Source: Talinum fruticosum
Lineage: Eukaryota; Streptophyta; Magnoliopsida; Caryophyllales; Talinaceae
Reading direction: 5' to 3'
NCBI GenBank assembly: GCA_021018815.1
Contig: JAITYX010000053.1
Coordinates: 2,924,001-2,988,000 of the forward strand
Length of the DNA stretch: 64,000 nt
Each line of letters begins with the position of its first letter. Positions within the stretch are counted from its first letter, which is position 1. A program made the translations under genes and the position numbers. This document shows, piece by piece, positions 45,680-57,147 of the stretch. The notes below the pieces were generated by a model. That model was given only the letters and a program-made list of their open reading frames with translations. It ran no database searches and was not told the origin of the DNA.

Positions 45680-48600
45680 CGCCCAAAAATTTGGAAGACT
45701 AGAGTCACCACATTGTTATAACCCAAAAAGTACGAGATTTTCATAACACGGTTTTAAAATTATATTATTTTTGAAAAAAAAAAACTAGGTTGACTCATGT
45801 GCCTAAATGGCAAAAACAACATAAAAGACTAATATGAGAACTAAGATGGTAGGTTCGGGATTTCGATAAGAAAGCACGAACATCAAGGACTTGCCACTTC
45901 CTCCGTTCTAAAGACGGGCTCCTACTAATATATTGTGTCCTTTTTTAGACGTCCTAAATGTTAGTTAACATGTTTACATAAAATAGATTCACAAAATAAG
46001 AGTATAAAAGAAAAAAGCATCATTATACATGTAAGTATACACATACAAGCACAAGAATGAAAAACTCAGAGCCAACAAATTTGTTGATGTATGACGGGTT
46101 CGCATTCGAATGAAAGCCAAATTGCTTTATGTACCGATCATCGTAGGACTTAAATCTACTCTTGCACCAAAACCCTAGGTAGTTCTAGGTAGGATTCCGT
46201 CATAACTCTTGTGAGTTCCACTGGGAATGGTTAGGGATCATTTCCCTATCTAATGGTCATGCTAAAAAACTTTAGAGATGACTCATTCTGATGGTCGAAC
46301 CGATCCAGTTGAGAATAGAGAGGGTTACTCGGAGTTTAAACTTTTTTACTCAAGGCGATAAGTGACAGTATGGGCGGATTAACTTAAGTCTAGGCATGAG
46401 TACAATGATTAGACCTTTTGACATTCCCATTTTGACTGAGAAAATAATTCCTTAGGGTATGAAGCGGGATGAATTTTTGTGGAGTTAGTGGGTTGGTGTT
46501 TTATGGCTAATGGTTCTCAAATATTTTAGGCAGAATACCCTCCGATGGCCTATTGCCATGCAAGAGGATAAAATCAGCGATTTAGTCATATGTGATCCGA
46601 AAATGATCTATTGGGATAATGGTGGAATTGTGAAGGTTGTTTGAATTGAAATGGATGTGGATCATCCTAAAGATCAAATATGAACGAATTTTTTATTAAG
46701 GCTTCAATTTTAATGAAAGGCCACGACCATACATCAAAGAATATGTCGGCCCTAAGGACAAGCATGCAAACATACACAAGACACGATGGTTGTGTCTCGA
46801 TACTCACTATTTTTTATTTAACCAAAAACTATTATGGCTCATGATTAAGGTGAAGCAATTATGATTACCTCGTCCCTTACTCATGGGTCATACTTTAATT
46901 TTGGCCATAATACTAATCAACGATCTTAGACGGTTTATTTTTTATTTTTTTATCGTGTTGATTATTTTGTGATGAATGGGCTAAGACATGCTTGAAACAA
47001 ATATTTTTATTATTCACACTTTAGAGCTACTGGTTTTACAAAGATCAAAGTATTACAATACAATGAATAAAATGAAATAAACAAGGTCTTTCTAAATACA
47101 AGAAATCTAAAAAGAACATAAATAAAATTCTTCAATACCATGGAGATGAGAAGAACTCATGATTTAACTTCTTGATGGATCCTTGACTCACATTATGATA
47201 AAAAATGGGTCTTAATTGACTAAACAAAGTCTCGAGTATTTATTTTATTGAAAGACATAATTAGTTAACTTTTTAAAACAATTTTTAAAAGAGAAATCCC
47301 GAAACTAAGTAAGATGAGTTTAAAAACTTTAAAGAAAATAATATATAATTGAAAGACTCAATAAGAAGCTAAGACATTAAATTTTGTAATTTTTGGAAGC
47401 TTTTAAATCGATTTAATAAATTCTTAAAGTGACATTTCTTGTACCTCACTGGCCATAATGACTGTCGTTTTCAGAAAATTATAACTTTTTCACGGAAGAT
47501 CCTATAAAATTGATTCTAAAGCGTAGAGTTTTATATTTGAGGATGATTTTAATTGTAAAAATATAAAAAATAATTTTCTTCGTATGTAAAACTCATAAGC
47601 TGAAAACTTCAATGACATCCTGATTTATACTATTTTGGACAATGGGATATTCATTCATTTATTAAAAATAAAATAAAAAGTATACTACAAACCTGTACAA
47701 ATTGGAGTAACTAGACATATTAAGGAACCAGTGTGATGTTTTGTATAATTTTAAAAGTACTGTAAGATATTTTAACATATTTTCTAATACATATATTCCA
47801 ATATAGGCACTTGCAGAAATTGTAGTTTTATAATGTTAATTTTAATAAATCATATCTCTCTAACTACATGTAGGTAGCAGATAAAATTTATCAATTTAGA
47901 AAGATATGGAAGTGTATTTTATTTCCTATGGAGGAAATCTATTTAGAAAAAATCATTTAAATCATGAAAAAGTAGGAAAATAATGAGTACGTTGTTCTTT
48001 CTAAACTGGTTCAACCTTCCATGGAAAAATATAAGGTATAAATAACTCAGGACTCCGATTTGGGTGAGTGACCAATTGTTGGAAAGCTCTTTCATCGCTC
48101 CATCTAATTACATAAAAATAAAAAAATTTAAAATCTAAGTGATTCCACTAAAGTGGCCTAGAAATAACATACAATCTTTCGGTTTAAACCACTCTATTCC
48201 AAGTTATCAACCTTCACATTCAATAATAAATAACTAAATGAATAACAATAATAATGGTACAGTTAATAATAATAATAAACATAAATAAAGCAAATAAAAA
48301 TAATAACAACAACAAATAAATAAATGGATAGGTAAAAGAGCAAAAAAAGAAAGTAAGAAAGAACAGAAGAATATGTATATGCATGGTTAATCATCGTTAT
48401 ATGAAATGAAAGAAGATAAGAGTAGACAGGGAAAGCAAAAAAATAATGTTGTGCAATCTCTTCAAACATAAAAGTGGTAATAAGAAATTGCCCTCTTGTT
48501 TCTTGAAATGCGGAAGATATTTTGGCTAACTTGAATGGGACGTTGATTAGTTTAATATTAAAAATAAAACTAAAAAGATTAACTTAAGCTTAATTAACTT

Positions 48601-49209
48601 TCAAGTAAAGTTAATTTTTAGTTAACTAAACCACCTCTTAGAAGATTAAAGGATGGAAAGAGAATTTTTAAAAAGATAGAGGTTTTTCTCCAAAAAATCC
48701 ACCTCCTTTTAGGAGGTGTTGAAGAGGTATTTATAAAACAAATGAGGGAGAGCGCCCCAAACAAATTGAGTGATAAAAATCTAAGAAAAAAAATAAAATA
48801 AAGAAAAGATAAAAAAAGGAGCAGTGAAAGAACAGAGTGGTTGGGGGCTCAAGACATGACAAAAAAATAGCTGTATTTTTTTCTTTTTTTTCCTCTTTTC
48901 CTTTCCCTCTTTTCCCCTTTTTGGGTTGCGTATTTTGGGCCCTTTTTGGGCTCCTTTTATTTTAACTGGACTGTCATTTTTTTACATGTTTAGTATTTTT
49001 TTGCTAATTATGGATATTAAAAAATCTTAAATAAATACGGCCCAAAATTTGGTGTCTACATATTGCCCCTCGTTGATCGAGGTTTGAAAAAGTTATGATC
49101 AACTTTGTTTTAAGTGGACTGTCATCTTTTTTACATGTTTAGTATTTTTTTTTGCTAATTATGGATATTAAAAAATCTTAAAAATACGACCCTAAATTTG
49201 GTGTCTACA
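45680..49209 (-). repeat. LTR-like repeat, minus strand, starting TGTAGACACC
   Basis: Read on the minus strand it starts TGTAGACACCAAATTT at 49209, has a TATAAATA box at about 48735-48728 some 480 bases in, CT/T-rich sequence around 48900, and ends near GGCGCCA at about 45680. These are LTR features, but I found no primer site, coding region or convincing target duplication, so it may be a solo LTR of unknown family. Apart from its start decanucleotide it does not visibly match the solo LTR at 18447. ORFs in this stretch are short and unsupported. Confidence 0.45.
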
Positions 49210-49254
49210 TATTGCCCCTCGTTGATCGAGGTTTGAAAAAGTTATGATTAACGT
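48959..49254. repeat. 148 bp tandem duplication across the LTR-like terminus
   Basis: Copies at about 48959-49106 and 49107-49254, each with TGGACTGTCAT..., the GGTGTCTACA terminus and the flank ATTGCCCCTCGTTGATCGAG. There are thus two candidate ends for the LTR-like repeat, 49058 and 49209. Confidence 0.85.
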
Positions 49255-49361
49255 CATAAGAGACACAAATTTTGGCTCATTAATTAAATTAGATAAAGAA
49301 AGAAACAATGCGACTAGATTAAATAATTTTAATGTTGCAACATGTATTCAGATGGGATAAA

Positions 49362-49905
49362 TGGGGTTCAAATAACTCTAAATTTATTAGATACAATTCA
49401 AGGTCAAAAATCACTATGGGTTAATTAGGTACAATTCAAAGTCAAGAATATCTTTGGGTTAATCAAACACGACTAAGGGTCAAAATAAGCTGTGGGTTGA
49501 TTAGAATAAGACTCGGAATCGAGTGTAACTCTAGGTTAAATAGATACAACTTAGGGTTAAAATAACTTTGGGTTAATCAACTACGACGCAAGGTCAAAAT
49601 ATAATACTAGATTAATTACGTTTAACTCATGATTAAAGAATAGTTGTGGGTTAATTACGTTTGGCTCAAGGTCGAAGAATAGCTCGGGTTAATTACATTT
49701 GACTCGGGGTCAAACTCTAGGCTAATTATATATGACTAAATGTCAAAAATAACTCTAGGTTAATCATGTCCGACTCGGGGTCAAAAAATAACTCCGGGTT
49801 AATTAAATATAACTCGGGTCAAAAGAAATAACTCTAGATTAAATACGTTTAACTCAGGGTTAAAATAACTTGGGGTTAATCATGTATGACTCAAGGCCAA
49901 AAAAT
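49362..49905. repeat. Minisatellite of about 38 bp units
   Basis: Some 13-14 degenerate direct units of the type GGGTTAATTACGT then ACTCAGGGTCAAAATAACTCT, 37-42 bases each, with no unique spacers. The phase is kept throughout although units differ at many bases. Confidence 0.85.
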
Positions 49906-50625
49906 ATCCATGATGATGGTTAAATCATAAAATTCAGTTTAAAGATTAAGGCACATGGATGCAAGAAATATTTGGAGATCGGCTAATTAACTTTTTAATC
50001 TATTTAGAGTGTGTTTGATTACTGCTCTTTTTTTTTTTTTTTTTTTTTTGCAAAATATTTGGCTAAGCATCTTAAAAAGAAAATGCATCAATATAACTAG
50101 GGCAACACATGTAATCACATGTCAGCCAAGAAGATGTTTCACATGTATTTCTTCGGTAAGTAGAAGATTATTTTTACAATGGATAAAGAGGTGTGTTACA
50201 TGCATTTGTATACTGGATGAAATAGTGCTTCGCAGGCTTTTGTATGACGAATAAAGAAGTGCGTTCCATGCATTTGTACACTGGATAAAACAGTAATCCG
50301 CATGCTATGCGGTGGACAAATAGGGGTTTTGTAACGTGTGAAATTGCAAGCGGGAAAATGTATTGAAGCATGCAGAGGTTTGCTTTGGTTATAAATTAAA
50401 TGCTCACATCTTCACAATCAAGACAAATCAAAGAAATATTGTATGCTTATTGTTCCCTCTTATTTCTTTCTAAATGAACTTTTTGAGAAATGGATCTCCG
50501 GAATGATATTGATAATCAATTTAAGTAAAGACTCAAGAAGATGATGAGCTCTTTTATGTATAAAAGGACCTCTCGCATTTCATTATTTTATTGAAAACAT
50601 GAAATCTATGTTAAGTGTTAGCATT
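49906..50625. other. Unassigned sequence with T-tract and a 68 bp direct repeat
   Basis: A 25-base T run at about 50025-50049. Two imperfect 68 bp direct repeats start at 50181 and 50249 (ATAAAGAGGTGTGTTACATGC type). No gene seen; the open frames here are shadows of the repeats. Confidence 0.5.
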
Positions 50626-52104
50626 TGAAGACTTAGATTCTAACTCTAAGTCATTCCGAGTACCACATGAAGATTTAGATATAAATCTCATCTCTTCTAA
50701 GTTTTTATTTAAAGTCATTCCGAGTGTTATAGAAACACTCGTATAAGTTTCATTCGTTTCGATTGACTCGTAAATACATTATTGTATATCTTCTACACTC
50801 GATGTTTCGACTCACTCGTAACTATCGCATGTTCAAATAATTTCTCTAACTCTTTTATTCTTAATTTTGACTACATATTTCAACGAAAAGTGAATTACAA
50901 TGTTAATTCTTTTTCTAAGTCAATTTGTTTGTTTGAGAATTATTTGTCCGGATCAAGTTGTTATACTCTAATGATTCTATTCTTTTTACTTGATCATCCT
51001 TAGTATTAACTCTTATGGAATTTGAGTATATCGAATATTAGACTCGGAAAATTCCACTCTTGTAGGCCAAAGATAATTATACACTTAATTGTCTTAATTT
51101 AATTATTATCTCGTGCCTAATCTTATAGCAAAGTATTTTATACTTTGAGAACCAAAGTGGTTTACTTTTGTAGGTTATTCAAACGAGGTCAACTCATGTT
51201 TGAAATACAAAAGTAATCGACTTCTATCTGTCAATCACCAGCAGACAAGCTTTATCTACTTACGAACAGGGCCCGGACATTGTGTGAGGATTGTCTATTT
51301 CCAAAATCGGAAAACTCCAAAGCTAGGCTCAACGGTGGTTTTCACCTTTCTTTTGAGACATCACCAGTTGACTGGAACACCTTTTGGAGCTAAGAGCCGT
51401 TGCACAACGTTCACATCCCAACGGATCTTTTCGAGTGACTTAGAAGAGCCGTTACAACGGCCGGTGAAGACTTTTGTTCGGAACCAAGACATAATGGTCA
51501 CTCTACTTGGTCATCTACAAATAGAAGCCACTTCATAAGACTTGAAGATTGCTGGAATTATTGATCAATACACTCGCCTAATACTCTTAGTGCATTACTC
51601 ACTCAATCTTCTACCGACAAATCCAAGTTTGAATTTAATATGTTCTAAGTTGTAAAGTCTTATAATCAGTCACATTCTTCTCTTACTTTCTAAGTAAGGT
51701 CCGTTGACTGAGTTGTAAGGGTTAACTCAACTCAGTTGTCCCCGATTGTAAAGGTTACCTCAGTCAGGAAGTACTCGGATTAGATAAGGGAACTTCGAGT
51801 CTAGGAAACATTGTAAGAAATTGTTTAAGGGAGCAATTCTGGTAGAGTCAATCCTTTGTATTTTGAGAATTCAAAATAGTTGATTTGACTTGGTGTTTGG
51901 ATTAGCACCGACCGTGGTTTTCTCGCCCCAGGAGGGTTTCCACTTATTTTTAACTACTCACATTTTCTAGTCCAATGTAGACTTAGACCTAGCTATTTAT
52001 CACTTTCCAAGCAAAAGGTGTCTAAGTTCTTTTAAATTTCCTCATCACCTTATTCATCCCCCTCCCCTCTAAGGTGACTTATACTCTCCAAGAGCAAACC
52101 TTCA
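50626..52104 (+). repeat. SIRE-3 5' LTR
   Basis: 1479 bp, TGAAGACTTAG to GAGCAAACCTTCA, then primer site TGGTATCAAAGC at 52107-52118. Confidence 0.9.
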
Positions 52105-52164
52105 ATTGGTATCAAAGCCTAGCCTTTCAAGAAGGATTTAACAATCCAAAAGTCTAAAGATCGG

Positions 52165-53290
52165 ATAGCTCGGAAGATTGGAGAGTTCAATGAAGGAAGG
52201 TCATCCACCAAACCATTAAAGTTTAAAGGATCAAACGTCGTGCACTAGAAGAAACCGATGGAGTGCTTTATGTTGGACAACGATGAAGATGTCCAGAACA
52301 TCATCCAAGAAGGCAAATACATCCCAATGAAGATGGAAGGAACAAGATTATTGCCTAAAGAAAAATTCGAGTACACCAATGAAGAAACAGAGAAGTTTAG
52401 AAAGAGCTTGAAAGTAATGAACATTCTTATGTGTACTATTAGCTCGGAAGACTACAATAGAGTGTCAGCCGTGACACAGCCAAAGATGTGTGGGACACTC
52501 TTCCCAACACATACGAAGGAACAAGCCAAGTGAAACACGTTAAGATAAGCCAATATCTTCACAAATATGAGTTGTTCAAGATGGAGCCAAAAGAAAACAT
52601 CACTCACATGTTTATTCGCTTCACCGAGATTACAAACAATCTTAAATCTCTGGGTAGAAAAATTTCTCACGAAGAAATGTGCGGAAAAATTATGAGAAGT
52701 CTACCAAAGAAGAGATGGGGTCCCAAGGTGACGAGTCATCAAGGAAGCTCGGAATCTCTCACAACTAAAGCTAGACGAACCGATTGGGAAATTGCTTACC
52801 TATGAGATTCATCTCGGAAGAAGAGGATGTTGAGGTAAGCACCAAAAAAACATTGCACTCGAAGGCCTTAGAAAGCAGAAGGGAAAGTCCGAGTTCCTCG
52901 GACTCGAAGAGGATCCGATGGCACTCATTGCCCGAGGCTTCAAAAGAATTATGAAGCATAAGAAGTGGGAAAAGAGGCCAAAGGAAGAGTTCTACAAGAA
53001 AGATAAGAAGGACAGAAAAGGTAAATATTCTTCCCCTTCAAAATTATCTTTAACTAAGAACTCGGTCTGTTTTGAATGTGGTAGCAAAGATCACATAGTC
53101 AAGGACTCGTCCGAAGAGAAAGAAGGAGAGAAAGAAGAAGAAGGCTATGATGGCCACATGGAGTGATGACGACTCATCCGAAGATGAAAATGATTCTGAT
53201 GACTCAAAGTGTCTAATGGCAATAACGGACTCGAAGTTGAATCCGAGTCGGATGCCGACAACTCGGACACGGAGGAGACAAGTCCTTAGG
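52165..53290 (+). pseudogene. gag of SIRE-3
   Basis: Homologous to SIRE-4 gag, whose ATG is at 58681; here the equivalent codon is ATA (52165-52167). An in-frame TAG at 52246-52248 replaces the Trp codon seen in SIRE-2, and SIRE-4 has the same stop. Core motifs: MECFMLDNDEDVQNIIQEGK, KISQYLHKYELFKME, NNLKSLGRKISHEEMCGKI. The knuckle at about 53070-53110 reads CFECGSKDHIVKDSS, the last Cys lost by a CTG to CTCG change. Further linker and coiled coil reach about 53580, then a basic region to about 53990. Confidence 0.82.
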
Positions 53291-54015
53291 AGGTAATTGA
53301 ATACTTTCTAAAGTTCTCCAAAGCTTATTTAGCTAGATATATTTACACTTTGGAAGAAAAGTCTAATTCCGATTCTTTTCAATTCAAAGAACAACTTGAG
53401 TCTCTTGCTTCGAGAGCAATGGATTGAAAAATGAATTGGAAAAACTAAGAATAACTCTGAAAGAACTCAAGACAAGTACTCAAGCTAATGAGACCGAGTC
53501 CGAGACACTCGAAAAGAAAATGAGCATTTGAAAAGAAAGCTCAATGAGTCTCAAGAGCTTGTTTTAAAATTCACTCAAGGTTAGAAAAACCTTGACAAAC
53601 TTTTAGGCTCTCGGTGTGTCTCCTTCAGGAAAGAATGACATGGTTTTAATGAAGAAGAGGAATCTAATTCCTATTCTAATATTTTCAAAAAGGATTCCAG
53701 AACCGTGAAGTTTCGAAGGCTTGGCATGAACCTATTCATAAGAATGAATGGAGGACCGAGCCCGGACTCAGCTTACAGGAGAAAACCTTCTCCACCTGTT
53801 TACAAAAGAAAAGATTTTCAAAAGAAAGAGACACAGATTCAATTTTCTAGAAAGAAGACTCGAGAATCGGATCGAACCCAAATTCATTCAAATCTGGGTT
53901 CCCAAGAGTCTTCTTCCTCGAAAAGGACCACAAGTAAAGGGAATTACTAGGTTCGTTAGAGGAAGTGAGAAGGGTACTTTGTTTCTAACTTGCAGGTAAC
54001 TCGAAAAAGACGAAA

Positions 54016-54930
54016 GGTCATTGGTACCTAAACAGTGGATGCTCACGCCACATGTCGGGAGATTCAAGACTCTTTTCCGACTTAGAAGATTTTAAAGGTG
54101 GCAACGTCACTTTCGGAGATGATAGTAGGGGCAAGATAGTTGGGATTAGGAAGATTGGTGAAGGAGATAACCTAGTCAATCCAGTTTATCTTGTCAAGGG
54201 ATTAACGTACAATCTACTCGGAATCTCTCAATTATGTTACAAAGGTAAAGAGGTAAGGTTCACTTAGACCAATTGCTACATTTCGATGTAACTACTAAAG
54301 AGACTAAGCTCTTAGGTAAGAGGTCGGGTAACACCTATACTATTCCTCTTTCTAACCCAAGTCGAATTTATCTTGCTTAAAAGCATCATTATATGATGAT
54401 TCTTGGATATGGCATTGTAGACTAGGTCCTATTCACATGCACACGATCAAAAAGCTTGCATCTCATAGCTTAGTTAGGGTTAACCTAACTGTGCATTTAA
54501 GAAAGATAAAATCGTGAAGCATACACAAAAGGGAAACAAGTTAGATCATCCTTTAAACATCACAAAACTATTTCCACATCCAAAGTGCTTGAATTGCTTC
54601 ATATCGATTTATGTGGTGAAATCTATGTGAAAAGCCTCGGTGGTAAATCATATGTACTTGTGATTGTTGATGATTTTTCACGATTTACCTGAGTTTGTTT
54701 TCTTAAGAACAAAAATGAAGCTTCAAAGAGTTCAGTAAGCTTTATAGGAAAATTCAAGTGGAGTCTCCGACTCGGATTAGAAGAATTCAAATTGACCATG
54801 GAAGGGAGTTCGACTACTCGGAATTTGCAGAGTTCTATGACAAGAACGATATCTCTTACAACTTCTCGAGCACCTAGAACTCCTCAGCGAGAATAGTAGG
54901 GAGAACGAACCAAACTCTTGAAGAAATAGG
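54016..54930 (+). pseudogene. Protease, GAG-pre-integrase and integrase core of SIRE-3
   Basis: The protease shows WYLNSGC: the catalytic Asp of DSG is Asn here (GAT/GAC in the sisters, AAC at about 54030). It continues MSGDSRLFSDLEDFKGGNVTFGDDSRGKIVG. The GAG-pre-integrase (about 54400-54600) and integrase core (VLVIVDDFSRF, then RRIQIDHGREFDY) are frameshifted several times, for example by CAG to CGAG near 54868. Confidence 0.82.
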
Positions 54931-54937
54931 AAGGACG

Positions 54938-56375
54938 ATGATGATTGAAAATTATCTACCTTACTATTTACGGGTTGAGGCTGTCAACACAACAAATTAC
55001 ACACTCAACAGATGCCTCATCGGACCCATCTTGAAGAAAACTCCCTACGATGTTTACAAGGGAAAGAAGCCTAACATCTCATACTTCAAACCCTTTGGAT
55101 GTAAGTGCTTTATTCATAATAACGGTAAGGATCACTTGACCAAGTTTGATGCTAGGTTAGATGAAGGTATATTTCGGGTTACTCATCTCACAAAGCAAAG
55201 CTTATCGCGTTTTTAACAAAAAGAACTATCAAAGTGAAAGAAAGTATCCACATTGTGTTTGATGAGATAAATCATGGAAGACAAAGTGAGTCAACCTTCT
55301 CGGATCCGAAACTCAGTCCGGATGAAGATGATCTTTCCGAAGTTGAGCTCGGACAGAGTCAAAAGAAAGCGACTCGGAATGAGGTAACACAGGACACTCG
55401 TGACTCAAACCGACCATACTCAAGAGCCAGCTTAGAATACGAAGGACAAACAAATGAGGAGACTCAGCAAGCTCAAACAACTAAAGATCAGCTAGTTCAA
55501 CCAACAAATCTCGTGAACAAGAGAATAGGTAAGTCATTCAAATATGCATCCAACCACCCACTCGAGAGCATTCTATCCGACATTAACGAGTAGGGTAAGA
55601 ACTCATTCTTCTTCGCATAATCTATGTGCATTCACTACATTCATATCATTAATAGAACCTAGAAATGCACTAGAGGCCCTAAATGAACCTGAATGGGTAG
55701 AGGCCATACAAGAAGAGCTCAATCAATTTGAAAGAAACCAAGTTTGGACTCTCACCAAACGACCTTATAACCACCCAATTATAGGAACCAAATGGATTTT
55801 CAAAAACAAACAGGACGAGGATGGGTTGGTAATCGGAAATAAGGCTAGACTTGTGGCTCAAGGGTACAATCAAGAGGAAGGCATTGATTATGGGGAAACC
55901 TTTGCACCAGCTTACTAGGATCGAGGCAATCGAGATTCTATTGGCATTTGCATCAAGCATGAATATTAAATTGTATCAAATAGATGTCAAATGTGCTTTT
56001 CTAAATGGTTTCATTCAAGAGGAAGTCTATGTTAAGCAACCCCTGGATTTGAAAACTCAGAATTTCTAAATCATGTTTTTAAATTACAAAAGGCTCTATA
56101 TCATCTTAAATAAGCTCCCGGAGCTTGGTATGAAAGACTCGAGTAGTTTCTTGGTTGAGAATGATTTTAAGAGAGGTCAGATTGACAAAACTCTTTTTAT
56201 AAAAACCAAGGGGAGAGATTTCCTAATTGCTCATATTTATGTTGATGATATTATTTTTGGAGCTACTAATAAAAATCTCTGTCGAGAATTTTCCGAGTTG
56301 ATGAGACAGGAATTCCAAATGAGCATGATGGGAGAGCTCAATATCTTTCTTGGTCTACAAATCGAGACAAGATAA
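54938..56375 (+). pseudogene. Integrase C-terminus and reverse transcriptase of SIRE-3
   Basis: The integrase C-terminal module (54938-55215: MMIENYLPYYLRVEA, KKPNISYFKPFGCKCF) is followed by an acidic linker (55234-55590). RT begins about 55640 (NALEALNEPEWVEAIQEEL), passes EEGIDYGETFAPAY (55879-55918), KLYQIDVKCAFLNGF (55969-56013) and YVDD at 56238-56249, and ends MMGELNIFLGLQIE. Frameshifts lie near 55600, 55915 and 56070. Confidence 0.87.
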
Positions 56376-56924
56376 AGATGGCATCTATGTTCATCAATCT
56401 AAGTATACCAAGGAATTACTGAAGAAGTACAAGCTTCAAGATGCAAAACATGCGATGAATGACCATGACTAGTAGTATGAAACTGGACTCGAAGAGAAAG
56501 GTAAAGCTATGGATCGAAACTCTATAGAGGTATGATTGGATCTCTACTCTATCTCATATCTAATAGGCCGGACATTATGCTCGGTGTCTATCTCGTGTGC
56601 AAGATTTCAAGCTAATAAAAAGAATCATATCTCACTACGGTGAAGAGGATTTTCGAGATATATTGCAGGGACTCGGAATCTTGGTCTATGGTTTTCAAGG
56701 GATTCGAACTGGCCCTCATTGGATACTCGGATGCTCGACTGTGCTAGTTACACGGTTGATAGACAGAGCAAAAAGTTGATAGACAGAGCAAAAAGTTGAT
56801 AGAAAAAACATACTCATTTCTGCATTAGATATTTCTTATTATTTTTTCTCGCTCCGATATAATATGTTCATTTCTTTGCTCTAATGTGTTATTCGCACAA
56901 CTATTATGAGTAATGATACTATCT
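56376..56924 (+). pseudogene. RNase H start of SIRE-3, truncated, and pre-polypurine remnant
   Basis: RNase H-like sequence to about 56750 breaks off at a 22 bp direct repeat (GACAGAGCAAAAAGTTGATA twice, about 56760-56800). Sequence 56800-56912 then matches, in element sense, the region between extra ORF and purine tract of SIRE-2 (reverse of about 30265-30150). Roughly 2 kb, including the extra ORF, is missing between the two. Confidence 0.7.
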
Positions 56925-57147
56925 ATAACACTCGGAATGACTTGAAATCAAAACTTAGAAGAGATGAGATTTATACCTGAATCTTCATATGGTACTCATA
57001 ATGACTTAGAGTTAGAATCCGAGTCTTCAATCTCCCTTTCTTGATGAAAGGCATTCCATACTCAACTAGAAACTTGTTAGTGCAAAACATGAGTTTTCAT
57101 TTTTCCCTATGGAAAACATACCGGAGCGAAAAGTGATGAGTGAGAAA
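56925..57147 (-). repeat. Inverted SIRE LTR start and polypurine-tract segment
   Basis: Minus strand reads pre-polypurine sequence (57147-57018), GGGAGAT, then LTR start TGAAGACTCGGATTC (57004 down to about 56925). With the LTR start at 57148-57255 it forms an inverted repeat with arms of about 80-100 bp around a 143 bp spacer. Confidence 0.8.

Larger units (their letters stand above)
50626..57147 (+). mobile_element. SIRE-3: LTR plus internal region, 3' end rearranged
   Basis: A 5' LTR, primer site, gag, protease, integrase, RT and start of RNase H are present in order. After about 56795 it jumps to a short piece homologous to the region just before the polypurine tract, followed by an inverted segment (56925-57147). 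The next LTR (57148-58621) is followed directly by the primer site of SIRE-4, so SIRE-3 and SIRE-4 appear to share an LTR. The left flank is GCATT (50621-50625). Confidence 0.85.

Noticed and set aside
49362..49905. Possible CRISPR-like array
   Set aside because: Units are contiguous direct repeats without unique spacers, and the window is plant nuclear DNA.
50009..50371. Overlapping frames on both strands with HAFVYW-like repeats
   Set aside because: By-products of the T-tract and the 68 bp direct repeats.
43936..50625. Search for an intact host gene, tRNA or rRNA
   Set aside because: No long open frame, cloverleaf or rRNA motif recognised; only the fragments listed at 44460-45340 remain unexplained.
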